A stretch of 33,435 nucleotides of DNA from Rubellimicrobium sp. (GTDB lineage Bacteria > Pseudomonadota > Alphaproteobacteria > Rhodobacterales > Rhodobacteraceae), in the NCBI GenBank assembly GCA_019454835.1, contig JACFNP010000039.1, positions 1-33,435 of the forward strand, in the 5' to 3' direction. Numbering within the stretch: the stretch's first letter is position 1; each line of letters starts with the position of its first letter. A program made the position numbers and the translations under genes. The notes beneath the pieces are model-generated. The model did not search any database, was not told the DNA's origin, and was given only the letters and a program-made list of their open reading frames with translations. This document shows positions 15,993-24,003 of the stretch, piece after piece.

Positions 15993-16796
15993 ATGGGACA
16001 ACGCAAGTCACTGCTCCCGCCCGTCAGCGTGAACGGCGTGGAAATCTCGCAGGAACGCATCGCCGACGAGGCCCAGAACCACCCGGCGCCCAAGAACAAG
16101 CCGGGCCTCGCCTGGCGGTCGGCGGCACGGGCGCTGGCCCTGCGCGAGCTGATGCTGCAGGAGGCCCGCGCGCGCGGGCTGGAACCCGACCCCGTCGAAC
16201 TGGCCCCCGGCAAGTGGGAGACCGACGACGAGGCGCTGATCCGGCAGTTGCTCGAGGCCGAAATCAGCGCCGCGCCGCAGGATGATCGGGCGCTGCGCGC
16301 CATCTATGACGCGCATCCCGAACGCTTCCGCAGCCCTGACCTGTATCAGGTCGCGCATATCCTCATCGCCGCGCCAAAAGACGGCCCGGCGCGCGATCTG
16401 GCCCGCGCCGAGGCCGAGACCGTGCTGGCCCGCGTGCAGGCGCAGCCGCGTTCCTTCGGCGCCATCGCCCGCGATGTCAGCGCCTGCGAGTCGCGTGAAA
16501 ACGACGGGATGCTCGGCCAGATCGGTTCGGGCGACACCGTGCCGGAATTCGAGGCGGCCCTGCACGACATGGAAGAGGGCGCCCTGTCCGCCGCGCCGGT
16601 GGAAACGCGCTACGGCTTCCATATCATCCGGCTCGACGCGCGCGCCGACGGCAAGCTGCTGCCGTTCGAGGCAGTGCTGCCGCATCTGCGCGAGGCGCAG
16701 GAAAAGGCCGCCTGGGTCGCCGCCAGCCGCGCCTTCGCCGAACGTCTTGCCGCCGCCGCCGAAATCAGCGGCGTCAGCTTCGCCAGCGCGGCCTGA
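15993..16796 (+). CDS. PpiC-type (parvulin) peptidyl-prolyl isomerase of the nar operon
   Basis: This 267-residue protein has a helical N-terminal part (about 20-105, resembling the NifM/SurA-like chaperone segment) and a parvulin domain (about 113-215) with YQVAHILIAAP, SFGAIARDVSACESRENDGM, LGQIGSGDTVPEFEAAL and TRYGFHIIRLD. It has no signal peptide or membrane helix, so it should act in the cytoplasm. It begins four bases after the narI stop, so it is the last gene of the operon. Parvulins at this position are known in other nar operons, for example in Pseudomonas. Help with folding or assembly of NarGHI is a reasonable inference but is not shown by the sequence. Confidence 0.9.
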   Translation: MGQRKSLLPPVSVNGVEISQERIADEAQNHPAPKNKPGLAWRSAARALALRELMLQEARARGLEPDPVELAPGKWETDDEALIRQLLEAEISAAPQDDRALRAIYDAHPERFRSPDLYQVAHILIAAPKDGPARDLARAEAETVLARVQAQPRSFGAIARDVSACESRENDGMLGQIGSGDTVPEFEAALHDMEEGALSAAPVETRYGFHIIRLDARADGKLLPFEAVLPHLREAQEKAAWVAASRAFAERLAAAAEISGVSFASAA

Positions 16797-16805
16797 CACG
16801 GGGCC

Positions 16806-16824
16806 GGGGGGCCGCCCGCCCCCC
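16806..16824. terminator. GC hairpin at the end of the nar operon
   Basis: GGGGGG (16806-16811) can pair with CCCCCC (16819-16824) across a seven-base loop, ten bases after the ppiC stop. No U-tract follows, so confidence is low. The 320-base gap 16797-17116 separates two convergent operons and is otherwise filled with repeats. Confidence 0.35.
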
Positions 16825-16827
16825 CGC

Positions 16828-16875
16828 CTTCATCCTTGCCGAAATACTCCGGGGGTGAGAGGGCAGCGCCCCCTC
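16828..16875 (-). repeat. Composite intergenic repeat, inverted copy
   Basis: On the minus strand this reads as a GAGGG-type hairpin, then CCCCCGGAGTATTTCGGCAA, then GGATGAAG, the same order as 3039-3100. The spacer between hairpin and motif is much shorter here. Unlike the first copy it supplies no start codon. Confidence 0.7.
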
Positions 16876-16884
16876 AAATACTTC

Positions 16885-17109
16885 GCAGCCAAATGTTACC
16901 ATTCAACCGCAGGGCAATCGGGCGAACGACATGTTTCGTCATTGCGAGGCGAACCCGAAGCAACCCCGATCACTCGCTCGATACCCTCGGGGTTGCTTCG
17001 TCGGCTGCGCCTCCTCGCAATGACGGGGTTTGCGGGCGGCGACGCCACGCCAACCCGCGCAGAGCAGTTCGCCCGATTGCCCTGCAGCCAAATGCGACCA
17101 TTCGACCGC
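16885..17109. repeat. Nested repeat: 26-bp direct and 19-bp inverted repeats around a B element
   Basis: A 26-bp direct repeat starting GCAGCCAAATG (16885-16910 and 17084-17109, three mismatches) flanks a 19-bp perfect inverted repeat, GCAGGGCAATCGGGCGAAC at 16909-16927 and its complement at 17067-17085. A subfamily B palindrome sits inside. No transposase is present. It lies between the convergent ppiC and alkB-like genes. Confidence 0.75.
16937..17026. repeat. Palindromic repeat, subfamily B copy 2
   Basis: The unit starts CGTCATTGCGAGGCG and ends CTCGCAATGACGG. Its core pair is GCAACCCCGA with the partly matching TCGGGGTTGC. It is in the convergent gap between the nar operon and the alkB-like gene, within the nested structure described above. 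Confidence 0.85.
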
Positions 17110-17116
17110 GACCCGC

Positions 17117-18247
17117 CTAACCCGCCCCGCGCGGCATCGGGTTGGTGCCTGCCTTGTAGGCCGACCAGTCCTGAATGTCCGGGTAGTGCTGGCGCCGCCA
17201 CGCCCGCACCTTCGGATTCACCCGCCGCCGCCATGCGGGCGGGATCATCGCCAGCGCGGTCATCGGCGGATAGCCGGTCGGCAGTTGCGGGGCCTCGGCC
17301 TCGGTGAAGGACTGCAGCAGCGGAAAGCGCCGCATCGGGTGCAGGTGGTGGTCGGCGTGGCGTTGCAGGTTGATGAGCAGCAGGTTCGACACCCGATGCG
17401 TCGAATCCCAGCTATGCTGCGGCCCGACGGGTTCGTATCTGCCACCGCCCAGATGGCGCCGGGTCAGGCCGTAATGTTCGACATAGTTGGTCAGCTCCAG
17501 TTGCCAGATGGCGATGAAGGCCTGGAACACGAACAGTCCCACCCCCAGCCAGCCGCCGACCAGCCAGGCCGCGACCAGCGCCGCAAGCTGCAACGCGCCG
17601 TAACGCCAGAACGGGTTGCGCCGGTCCCAGACCGGGGCCTTGCGCCGCGCCAGCATGGCGCGTTCGGCCCGCCACGCCGACCCCGGCCCCTGCCACAGCA
17701 CGCGCGGGAAGAAGCGCAGGAAACTCTCGTTGTATTTCGCCGTCACCGTGTCGCGCGGGGTGCCGACCCAGGGGTGATGCACCAGCAGGTGCTCGGTGCG
17801 GAAATGGCTGTAGAGGACGACCGCCAGCAGCAGGTCGCCCAGCCAGCGCTCGAAGGCGGCGGGCTTGTGCATGAGTTCATGCGCATAGACGATCCCCACC
17901 GTGCCGGTGGTGACGCCGATGCCGAACATCACCGCGAATTTCTCCCAGGTCGGGAAATCCGCGACATGGACAAGATACCAGATGCCGCCGAACAGCAGCG
18001 CGGCCTCGATCGGGAACCACAGCCAGGTCAGCAGCCGGAACCAGAACAGGTCCTTGTCGGGGGTTTCGGTGTCGGGGTTGCGCAGGTCGCGGCCAAGGAT
18101 CAGGTCGAAGACCGGCATCATCACCCAGCCCCAGGCGGGGATGAGCACGATCCACCAGCCGCCGCGCAGGATCGCCATGACGGCGAGCGGCACGAAGGTC
18201 ATGGTGATCCAGTAGGGCCAGGCGGCGGGGGGTGCGGTACGGGTCAT
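17117..18247 (-). CDS. alkB: AlkB-type membrane di-iron hydroxylase (alkane 1-monooxygenase family)
   Basis: This 376-residue inner-membrane protein has about six helices and the histidine boxes of the fatty-acid desaturase/AlkB superfamily: HELMH (123-127), EHLLVHH (152-158) and HADHH (297-301), plus the AlkB-type NYVEHYGL (254-261). It should use a non-haem di-iron centre, O2 and electrons from a rubredoxin to hydroxylate a hydrophobic substrate. The second box has Val where classical alkane hydroxylases have Gly (EHxxGHH), so the substrate may not be an n-alkane. No rubredoxin gene is near. Its ATG overlaps the P450 stop (ATGA), so the two are translationally coupled. The symbol is by family, not proven function. 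Confidence 0.85.
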   Translation of the reverse strand: MTRTAPPAAWPYWITMTFVPLAVMAILRGGWWIVLIPAWGWVMMPVFDLILGRDLRNPDTETPDKDLFWFRLLTWLWFPIEAALLFGGIWYLVHVADFPTWEKFAVMFGIGVTTGTVGIVYAHELMHKPAAFERWLGDLLLAVVLYSHFRTEHLLVHHPWVGTPRDTVTAKYNESFLRFFPRVLWQGPGSAWRAERAMLARRKAPVWDRRNPFWRYGALQLAALVAAWLVGGWLGVGLFVFQAFIAIWQLELTNYVEHYGLTRRHLGGGRYEPVGPQHSWDSTHRVSNLLLINLQRHADHHLHPMRRFPLLQSFTEAEAPQLPTGYPPMTALAMIPPAWRRRVNPKVRAWRRQHYPDIQDWSAYKAGTNPMPRGAG

Positions 18248-19671
18248 GTTTCCCTCGGGGTCAGGCGCAGCCGGATGCCGTCGCGGCCGCGCACGGTAAG
18301 TTGCGCCACCGGCACGGGGTCGTGTCCCGGCACCGTCTCGACGCGGTAATGACGCAGGATCATGGCAAGCGCGAGCACGCCCTCGGTCATCGCAAAGGCC
18401 GAGCCGGGGCAGACCCGCAGCCCGGCCGAGAACGGATAGAACGCATGGCGCGCCGGGGCGCGGCCTTCGTCGGACAGCCAGCGTTCGGGGTAGAATCCGT
18501 GCGGGTCAGGCCACATGCGTTCATGCCGGTGGAGGTGCCACTGGCTGATGACCACCTGCGAGCCTGCGGGCACCTCGCGGCCCCGGAACCGTTCGTCCTT
18601 TGCCGCCTCGCGCAGCAGCATCGGGACGGGGGGATAGAGGCGCATGGTTTCATTGAAGGTCGCGCGGGTCAGTTTCAGCTTCGACACGTTCGAGAAATAG
18701 ATCGTCTCGGGGTCGATGACGGCGCGCGCCTCGTCCGCGACCCGGTCCTGCCAGTCGGGGAAGCGCGCGCAGAGCCACAGCCCCCATGCCAGCGCCGAGG
18801 CGCTGGTTTCATGCCCGGCCAGCACGAAGATGCCGACCTGATCGACCATGTCCTCGGGCGAGAATAGCGTCCCCGTGACCGGGTCGGGCGTGGTCATCAG
18901 CCGCGTCGCCAGGTCGTCGGGCGCGGTGCCTGCGGCAATCTGCGCGACGCGCTGATCGACCAGCGTGCGGATCGCCTTGCGGATGCGGGCGGCGGTAGCC
19001 CGCGTGCGCCGCCCGTGCAGGCGCGGCGCCCAGCGCGGCAACCCCATGAGCGAGCCCGCATTCACCAGCGGGCGCGAGCGCTGGTGTTCGCGGAAGGCGG
19101 TGAAGATGTCCTGCGCGGTGGCATCCTCGACCGGGATCGAGAACAGCGCCCGGAAGATCACGTCCAGCGCGAAATGCCCGGTATGGGGTTCGGCGTCGAA
19201 GGGCCGGCCGTCGGCCACGGCGGCAAGCCGGTCCACCGCCGCGCGGGTCGCGTCCCACATCGCCGGAAAGATTTCGCGCAGCCGCCCTGATTCGAAGGCC
19301 GGATCGACGATGCGGCGCTGGCGGCGCCATTCCTCGCCGTTGGTGAGAAAGATCGAATGGCCCAGAAGCGGCGCCAGCCCCTCGAACAGGCGGGTGGACT
19401 TGGGGAAATCCTCGGGGCGGCCCGACAGGACCAGATCGACCAGATCGGGATCGTTGCACAGGAACGAGCGGAAGAACGGCGTGCGGAACTCGGCCATCCT
19501 GGCGCGGTAGAGCCGTTCCGGCTGTGCCGAAAGGATGTCGCGGCGGAAATAGCGCAGCCAGTCGACAAGCGACACATGCGCAGGTCGCGGCGCGGGCCGG
19601 GGCGGCTGCGCGCGTGCGGTATCGGCAAAGGGGCAGGTCGCGCCTGCGGTTTCCGGTCGTGGCTGATCCAT
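18244..19671 (-). CDS. Cytochrome P450
   Basis: The 475-residue haem monooxygenase shows a C-helix WRRQRR (115-120), the I-helix oxygen-activation motif AGHETS (285-290), the K-helix ExxR (E341, R344 in ETMRLYPP) and the haem-binding loop FSAGLRVCPG with thiolate C421. No membrane anchor is visible, only a Pro-rich N-terminus. The FSAGxRxCPG loop and PERWL motif recall CYP4-like or fatty-acid-hydroxylating families more than CYP153, but I cannot assign a subfamily. No ferredoxin or reductase gene is close. The start ATG at 19671 has GGGCGGGAG upstream. Coupled to the AlkB-type gene, it probably acts on a related lipid or hydrocarbon substrate. Confidence 0.92.
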   Translation of the reverse strand: MDQPRPETAGATCPFADTARAQPPRPAPRPAHVSLVDWLRYFRRDILSAQPERLYRARMAEFRTPFFRSFLCNDPDLVDLVLSGRPEDFPKSTRLFEGLAPLLGHSIFLTNGEEWRRQRRIVDPAFESGRLREIFPAMWDATRAAVDRLAAVADGRPFDAEPHTGHFALDVIFRALFSIPVEDATAQDIFTAFREHQRSRPLVNAGSLMGLPRWAPRLHGRRTRATAARIRKAIRTLVDQRVAQIAAGTAPDDLATRLMTTPDPVTGTLFSPEDMVDQVGIFVLAGHETSASALAWGLWLCARFPDWQDRVADEARAVIDPETIYFSNVSKLKLTRATFNETMRLYPPVPMLLREAAKDERFRGREVPAGSQVVISQWHLHRHERMWPDPHGFYPERWLSDEGRAPARHAFYPFSAGLRVCPGSAFAMTEGVLALAMILRHYRVETVPGHDPVPVAQLTVRGRDGIRLRLTPRET

Positions 19672-19741
19672 CTCCCGCCCCTCTCCTCGCGCCAGAGGTG
19701 ACGGGCGGGATCATGGCCTGTCAATGCGGCGAAATGACGGC

Positions 19742-20806
19742 TCAGGCCACCGCCCGCCGCCGCATCCCCTGCGCCAGCGTCCAGAGCAGCCCGAAGAACG
19801 CCAGTGCCCAGGCGGCAAGCGCCAGCAGGAAGAAGGCGCGCGTGAACCCCTGCAAAAAGCCGAAGCCCATCGCGTCATCCAGCCGCCAGGTGCAGGCGGT
19901 ATACATGCCCAGCGGGAACACCGCGCCCCAGTAAAGCGGATCGTAGCGCAGCGGAAAGCGCTGGAACACATGCCGCCAGACGCCCAGCACCAGCAGCATC
20001 GGGATCCACCATGTCCCGGTCGCCCAGTAGAACAGCGTGAATCCCTTGATGAACGGCAACAGCGAGGTCAGGTAGGGCGCGTGCGGCGCCTCGAGCACCA
20101 GCAGGCATCCGGCCAGCGTCGAGATCGCCATCGCCCCCATGTTGATCCAGTAGGGCGGCGACAGGTCGCCGGGGGAAAACCGGAAGAAGGTGTAGCGAAA
20201 GAAGATCAGCGCCATCATCCAGATATAAAGCATCCCGCCGAACAGCCAGGCCGACAGCGCGAGGAAATTCAGCTCCAGCCGCGCAGGCTGCCCCAGATGC
20301 GAGGCGAGCAGCACGCTCGTCACCGACACCGCCTGCGTGGCGACCACCGCCAGCAGCCATGCCCCGGAAATCCCGCGCTCGAACGCGGGCTTGTCGCGGC
20401 GGATCGTGAGCGCGGTAAAGATCGTGTAGGTCAGCAGCAGCCACAACAGCACGGTCAGCGCCCAAAGCGCCGCGCCGATGGTGAAATCCTCGCGCAGGAT
20501 CATGAACTGGCTGGCCACGATGCCGGTTCCGGCCACGGCGGTGAAATAGCCCGGCCCGGTGGCATGGGCGAACATGTCGCCGAAGAACCGGCGCGGGTAG
20601 CGGATCGCACGCAGCGCATAAAGCACCACCAGCACCGCATATTGCGCCACGTTCAGCCCGAACAGGACGCGGGCCAGCAGCCCGTATCCCAGCATCTGCG
20701 CCGCCAGCGAGATGATGCCCGTCGCCATGACAAGGCCGAAATAGGCGGGCGACATGCGGGCCAGCGCGCTGTCCTGCGCGGTGTCCGGGGCTGGCTGGCT
20801 GCTCAT
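19742..20806 (-). CDS. TDT/SLAC1-family transporter (tellurite resistance/C4-dicarboxylate type)
   Basis: This 354-residue membrane protein has about ten helices starting MSPAYFGLVMATGIISLAAQ, the N-terminal signature of the TehA/Mae1/SLAC1 family. Members move monovalent anions, dicarboxylates or sulfite. The family name reflects TehA tellurite phenotypes; it is not evidence for tellurite here. ATG 20806 is used because it directly precedes a normal hydrophilic N-terminus; the frame extends to 20863 but that adds only Arg-rich sequence. It follows nnrU by 106 bases and precedes the P450 by 70 on the same strand. The NO/nitrate context suggests an anion such as nitrate or nitrite, an inference only. 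Confidence 0.85.
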   Translation of the reverse strand: MSSQPAPDTAQDSALARMSPAYFGLVMATGIISLAAQMLGYGLLARVLFGLNVAQYAVLVVLYALRAIRYPRRFFGDMFAHATGPGYFTAVAGTGIVASQFMILREDFTIGAALWALTVLLWLLLTYTIFTALTIRRDKPAFERGISGAWLLAVVATQAVSVTSVLLASHLGQPARLELNFLALSAWLFGGMLYIWMMALIFFRYTFFRFSPGDLSPPYWINMGAMAISTLAGCLLVLEAPHAPYLTSLLPFIKGFTLFYWATGTWWIPMLLVLGVWRHVFQRFPLRYDPLYWGAVFPLGMYTACTWRLDDAMGFGFLQGFTRAFFLLALAAWALAFFGLLWTLAQGMRRRAVA

Positions 20807-20912
20807 GGCTTGCGTTCCCGTGGCTTGCGGGCCGACTCTGCGCCGCCGGGACGGTGCGCGCAACGCATCATGCGCGGGTGCGACGACCTGTCAGGCCGGG
20901 GGCCTCACGGGA

Positions 20913-21596
20913 TCAGGGTCGGAACAGCGGCTCGATGTCGATACCGGCAAGCCAGGGGTGCAGCGCGACAAGGACCAGCACCAGCGCCAGAGTGACCAGC
21001 GCCCGCACCAGCGTGCCCCATGCCGGGCGCAGCGGCGCGGCGCGGGTGGCGGCCACGGCCTCGGCCCAGGCAGCCTCGCCCATGCGGCGGCGGTTGCGGG
21101 CATCCAGTGCCAGTTTGCCGAAGATCGCGAAACCGACGAAGCCGCCGAACAGGATGACATGCGCGAGGTCTCCGTTCACCACCATATGCGCCAGCGCCCA
21201 GAGGAAGGCCGTCGCGAGCACCGGATGATGAACGAAGCGCAGCACACCGGCGCGCGCCGGATCGAAGGCGCCGCCGCTGCCGCCGAACGAGAACGGGTTG
21301 GGGCGGCCCAGCCCGAAGGTCAGGATGCCCAGCGCCAGCGTCATCATCGCCAGCACGAACCACGGCCCCCAGTCGGGGCGCGGCCACAGCCCGACAAAGG
21401 GCGCCCGCCCCGCCGCGCGCACCAGCCACAGGAAGATGACCACCGACAGGATCGAATAGGCGATGGTATAGCCACGCCGTCCCAGCATCCCGACCAGCCG
21501 CCCGCGCAGGCCGGGACGTGCCGGGATCATGTGCGACAGCAGGAACACCGCCCAGGCGGCGACATATTCAAACCAGCCGCCCATCCATCCGCTCAT
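20913..21596 (-). CDS. nnrU: NnrU family membrane protein
   Basis: The 227-residue protein has about six helices and the NnrU signature: RFVHHPVLATAFLWALAHM followed by VNGD. The fold is related to isoprenylcysteine methyltransferase-like membrane proteins. NnrU was first described near nitrite and nitric oxide reductase genes in Rhodobacter; its biochemical role is not settled. The ATG (21594-21596) overlaps the nnrS stop, so the two are one translational unit. An open frame continues upstream through nnrS but is a shadow there. Confidence 0.88.
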   Translation of the reverse strand: MSGWMGGWFEYVAAWAVFLLSHMIPARPGLRGRLVGMLGRRGYTIAYSILSVVIFLWLVRAAGRAPFVGLWPRPDWGPWFVLAMMTLALGILTFGLGRPNPFSFGGSGGAFDPARAGVLRFVHHPVLATAFLWALAHMVVNGDLAHVILFGGFVGFAIFGKLALDARNRRRMGEAAWAEAVAATRAAPLRPAWGTLVRALVTLALVLVLVALHPWLAGIDIEPLFRP

Positions 21597-22813
21597 GCCG
21601 CGCGCGCCTTTCCTGAAACGGCCTTCTTCGCCAGCCTCGGCCCGGTGAGGATCGGCCAGTAGAGCACCGAGAACACCCCGAATGCCGCCACCCACAGCAG
21701 CGCCGCCAGATGCAGCAGCCCCATGCTGCCCGGCAGGAACCCGGCCGCCAGCCGTGCCGCGACCGACGCAGTCAGCGCGACATAGCAGGCGGCCAGCCAC
21801 GGCCCGGCGTGCAGGGGTCGCCCGGTGTGACCGTTGGCGGCGCGGCCCATGACGGCCAGCGTCATCAGCCCGATGGCGCCCGCCATCCAGACATGCAGCC
21901 CGGCGGCATAGGGGACCAGCCCCAGCACGCCCGCCCCCGCCGAGATGAAGCCCAGCGACAGCAGCAGATAGCCCAGATGCAGCACCCAGAGCAGCGCCTC
22001 GGGGCCGGTGGCAAGGGGCCGCCAGCGCGATTGCCGCCACAGATGGGCGATGCCCGCGGCGACCAGCAGCCAGCCGGTCAGGGCCGCGCCCGGTGCCAGC
22101 ACGAACAGCACCAGCGCGACACCGCTGCCCAGCAGGATCAGCAGATCGGGCCGCGACCACGGCTGCGGAAACACGGTATGTTTGCGCTGCGCCAGCCAGT
22201 TGCGGGTGAAGCTGGGGATGATCCGCCCGCCGATCAGCGAGATGAGCGAGATGATCGCCCCCAGCGCGAAGCGCAGCCCGTAGCCGTCGGCCGCCGGGTG
22301 TCCCAGCGCCGCCTCGACATGGAAGGCCACGTTGGCCAGCGCCAGCAGCGCCACCATCCCCACGACCGGCAGATTGCGCCAGTTCTTGCCCGAGACGATC
22401 TCGCGCAGGATCACCCCGGCAAAGACCGCCAGAAAGCCCACGTCGACCACGGCCACCAGCCACCACGGCAGAAGGCCCGAGACCAGCACCACGACGCGCC
22501 CGGCGATCCACAAGGCCGACAGCCAGGCCAGCGACCAGCCGATGACCGGCAGCCGCCCGCTCCAGTTCGGCACGGCGGTCAGGACGAAACCGGCGATCAC
22601 CGCGCTGGTGTAGCCGAAGACGAATTCATGGGCGTGCCAGTCGAAAGGCGACCAGGCCAGCGGCAGCGCCAGCGCGCCGGTCAGCATCAGCACCCAGAGC
22701 ACCATCGCCAGCGTTGCCCAGAGTCCGGCGAACAGGAAGAACGGCCGGAACCCGAAGGACAGGATCAACGGCCCCTGCCAGTTGCGCATCCGTTCCGACA
22801 TGCTCGTGACCAT
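21593..22813 (-). CDS. nnrS: NnrS haem-copper membrane protein
   Basis: NnrS is a 12-helix haem- and copper-containing inner-membrane protein linked to nitric oxide tolerance and denitrification. The 406-residue product starts near the first helix with SFGFRPFFLFAG, then has WSPFDWHAHEFVFGYTSAVIAGFVLTAVPNW, both typical, and later RIIPSFTRNWL and GRAANGHTGRPL. The start is uncertain among 22861, 22813 and 22801; ATG 22813 is chosen for an AGGGG about six bases upstream. The preceding intergenic stretch contains an AT-rich block at 22890-22910 but no FNR or NnrR box that I can find. Confidence 0.92.
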   Translation of the reverse strand: MVTSMSERMRNWQGPLILSFGFRPFFLFAGLWATLAMVLWVLMLTGALALPLAWSPFDWHAHEFVFGYTSAVIAGFVLTAVPNWSGRLPVIGWSLAWLSALWIAGRVVVLVSGLLPWWLVAVVDVGFLAVFAGVILREIVSGKNWRNLPVVGMVALLALANVAFHVEAALGHPAADGYGLRFALGAIISLISLIGGRIIPSFTRNWLAQRKHTVFPQPWSRPDLLILLGSGVALVLFVLAPGAALTGWLLVAAGIAHLWRQSRWRPLATGPEALLWVLHLGYLLLSLGFISAGAGVLGLVPYAAGLHVWMAGAIGLMTLAVMGRAANGHTGRPLHAGPWLAACYVALTASVAARLAAGFLPGSMGLLHLAALLWVAAFGVFSVLYWPILTGPRLAKKAVSGKARAA

Positions 22814-22888
22814 GCTCGCCCCTGTTCCTGCCGCCGCCGAGAAACCCTGTCCCGGCGGCAAAGTCCAGCGTCGGGCTGTTAGGCCAGC

Positions 22889-22916
22889 AAAGATATATTG
22901 TAAATGTCTGTTTGCC
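22889..22916 (-). promoter_or_regulatory. AT-rich block, possible nnrS promoter
   Basis: In a very GC-rich background, the minus strand reads ACATTTACAATATATCTTT here, with a TACAAT hexamer suitable as a -10 element. No good -35 is visible. It is about 80-100 bases before the nnrS start, so it is a candidate only. Confidence 0.3.
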
Positions 22917-22954
22917 CGTATCGAGCTGTCCGCGCCGAACTGCGACGCTCTGCC

Positions 22955-23629
22955 TCAGACCTGGCGGCCCTCTTCGGTGACGATATGGGTCAGCGCGATG
23001 TCGTGCGGTTGCGGGAAGATGGTGGCCAACCGCGCGTCATGCAGGCCGATGCCGACGGTCACGGGGCTGATCTGCGCCAGCGTCCGGTCGTAGTAGCCGC
23101 CGCCATAGCCCAGCCGGTAGCCCTCGCCGTCCCAGCCGAGGAACGGTGCGAGCGCCAGATCGGGGGTCACCGTTTCATCTGTCGCCGGTTCGGGGATGTT
23201 CCAGTGGCCGCGCGTGATCGGATCGCCGCGCTTCCACGGCTTGAACACCAGCGGCGCCTTCTGCACCGCCACCACCGGCATCGCGGTCACCGCGCCGCGT
23301 TCCTGCAGGCGGATCAGCCAGGGGCGCAGGTCGGGTTCGGACTTGATCGGCCAGTATCCCGCGATGACGCGGCCCGCGACCTCGGGCATGATCTCGGCCA
23401 GCAGCGCGTCCAGATGTTCGGCCAGCCTTTCCGCGAACACCTGCCGTTCGGCCACGCTCAGCGCCGCGCGCGCATCGAGCGCCTGCTGGCGCTGCGCCTT
23501 GCGCCAGCGCGCCACGTCGCGGGCGGTCTCGGCATCGACGGCGGGTTCCTCGCCGAACCAGCCGGGGGCAATTTCGCCAGCCATGCAGGCGGGCGAGGCG
23601 TAGCCTTTGGGCGTGTCGTCTGCGGTCAT
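22955..23629 (-). CDS. 5-formyltetrahydrofolate cyclo-ligase
   Basis: The enzyme converts 5-formyl-THF to 5,10-methenyl-THF with ATP in the cytoplasm, recycling a dead-end folate. The 224-residue sequence shows the basic N-terminal helix (WRKAQRQQALDARA), the YWPIKSEPDL segment and the signature LGYGGGYYDRTL (173-184). It has an N-terminal extension of about 35 residues (SPACMAGEIAPGWFGEE) before the conserved fold; Met16 is an alternative start. The ATG at 23629 overlaps the stop of the upstream DUF488 gene (ATGA), which supports the long form. Confidence 0.93.
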   Translation of the reverse strand: MTADDTPKGYASPACMAGEIAPGWFGEEPAVDAETARDVARWRKAQRQQALDARAALSVAERQVFAERLAEHLDALLAEIMPEVAGRVIAGYWPIKSEPDLRPWLIRLQERGAVTAMPVVAVQKAPLVFKPWKRGDPITRGHWNIPEPATDETVTPDLALAPFLGWDGEGYRLGYGGGYYDRTLAQISPVTVGIGLHDARLATIFPQPHDIALTHIVTEEGRQV

Positions 23630-24003
23630 GTCGCTGCCTCCAGTCGTTCGAGAATCACGTCGCGCAGGATCACGGTCGCGCTGCGGTCGATGTCATGGGT
23701 CGAGGTCAGCAGCGCCACCGGCCCCTTGCGCGCCAGATCGAGCAGATGCGCCATGGCACCGGCATTGCCGTCCAGCTCGGCGCGGTAGCGGCGGCGGAAT
23801 TCGGGCCAGCGAGGTTCGATGTCGGCGTGATACCATTTGCGCAACTCGTTCGAGGGCGCGATGTCCTTGAGCCATTCGTCGGGCCGGAACCTGTCCTTCG
23901 ACAGCCCGCGCGGCCAGAGCCGGTCGACGAAGACATGCACGCCGGGATGCGCCTGCCAGTCGTCATAGACGCGCACCACCTCGACGGAAAACGGCGCTGT
24001 CAC
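23626..24003 (-). CDS. DUF488 (YeaO-like) protein
   Basis: A small soluble protein of 125 residues with the DUF488 hallmarks VFVDRLWPRGLSKD, WLKDIAPSNELRKWY, RRRYRAEL and LLTSTHD. The function of the family is unknown; members are often near stress or transport genes. It starts with GTG at 24003, overlapping the TGA of the AhpD-like gene (GTGA), and its stop overlaps the cyclo-ligase ATG, so three genes are coupled in a row. Confidence 0.88.
   Translation of the reverse strand: MTAPFSVEVVRVYDDWQAHPGVHVFVDRLWPRGLSKDRFRPDEWLKDIAPSNELRKWYHADIEPRWPEFRRRYRAELDGNAGAMAHLLDLARKGPVALLTSTHDIDRSATVILRDVILERLEAAT

Noticed and set aside
16828..16875. Start codon supplied by the second composite repeat
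   Set aside because: Its GGATGAAG end on the minus strand leads into the ppiC 3' end, and no gene-like frame follows.
20807..20863. Longer start of the TDT transporter
   Set aside because: The extra 19 residues are Arg-rich and not expected before the first helix; ATG 20806 is a suitable start.
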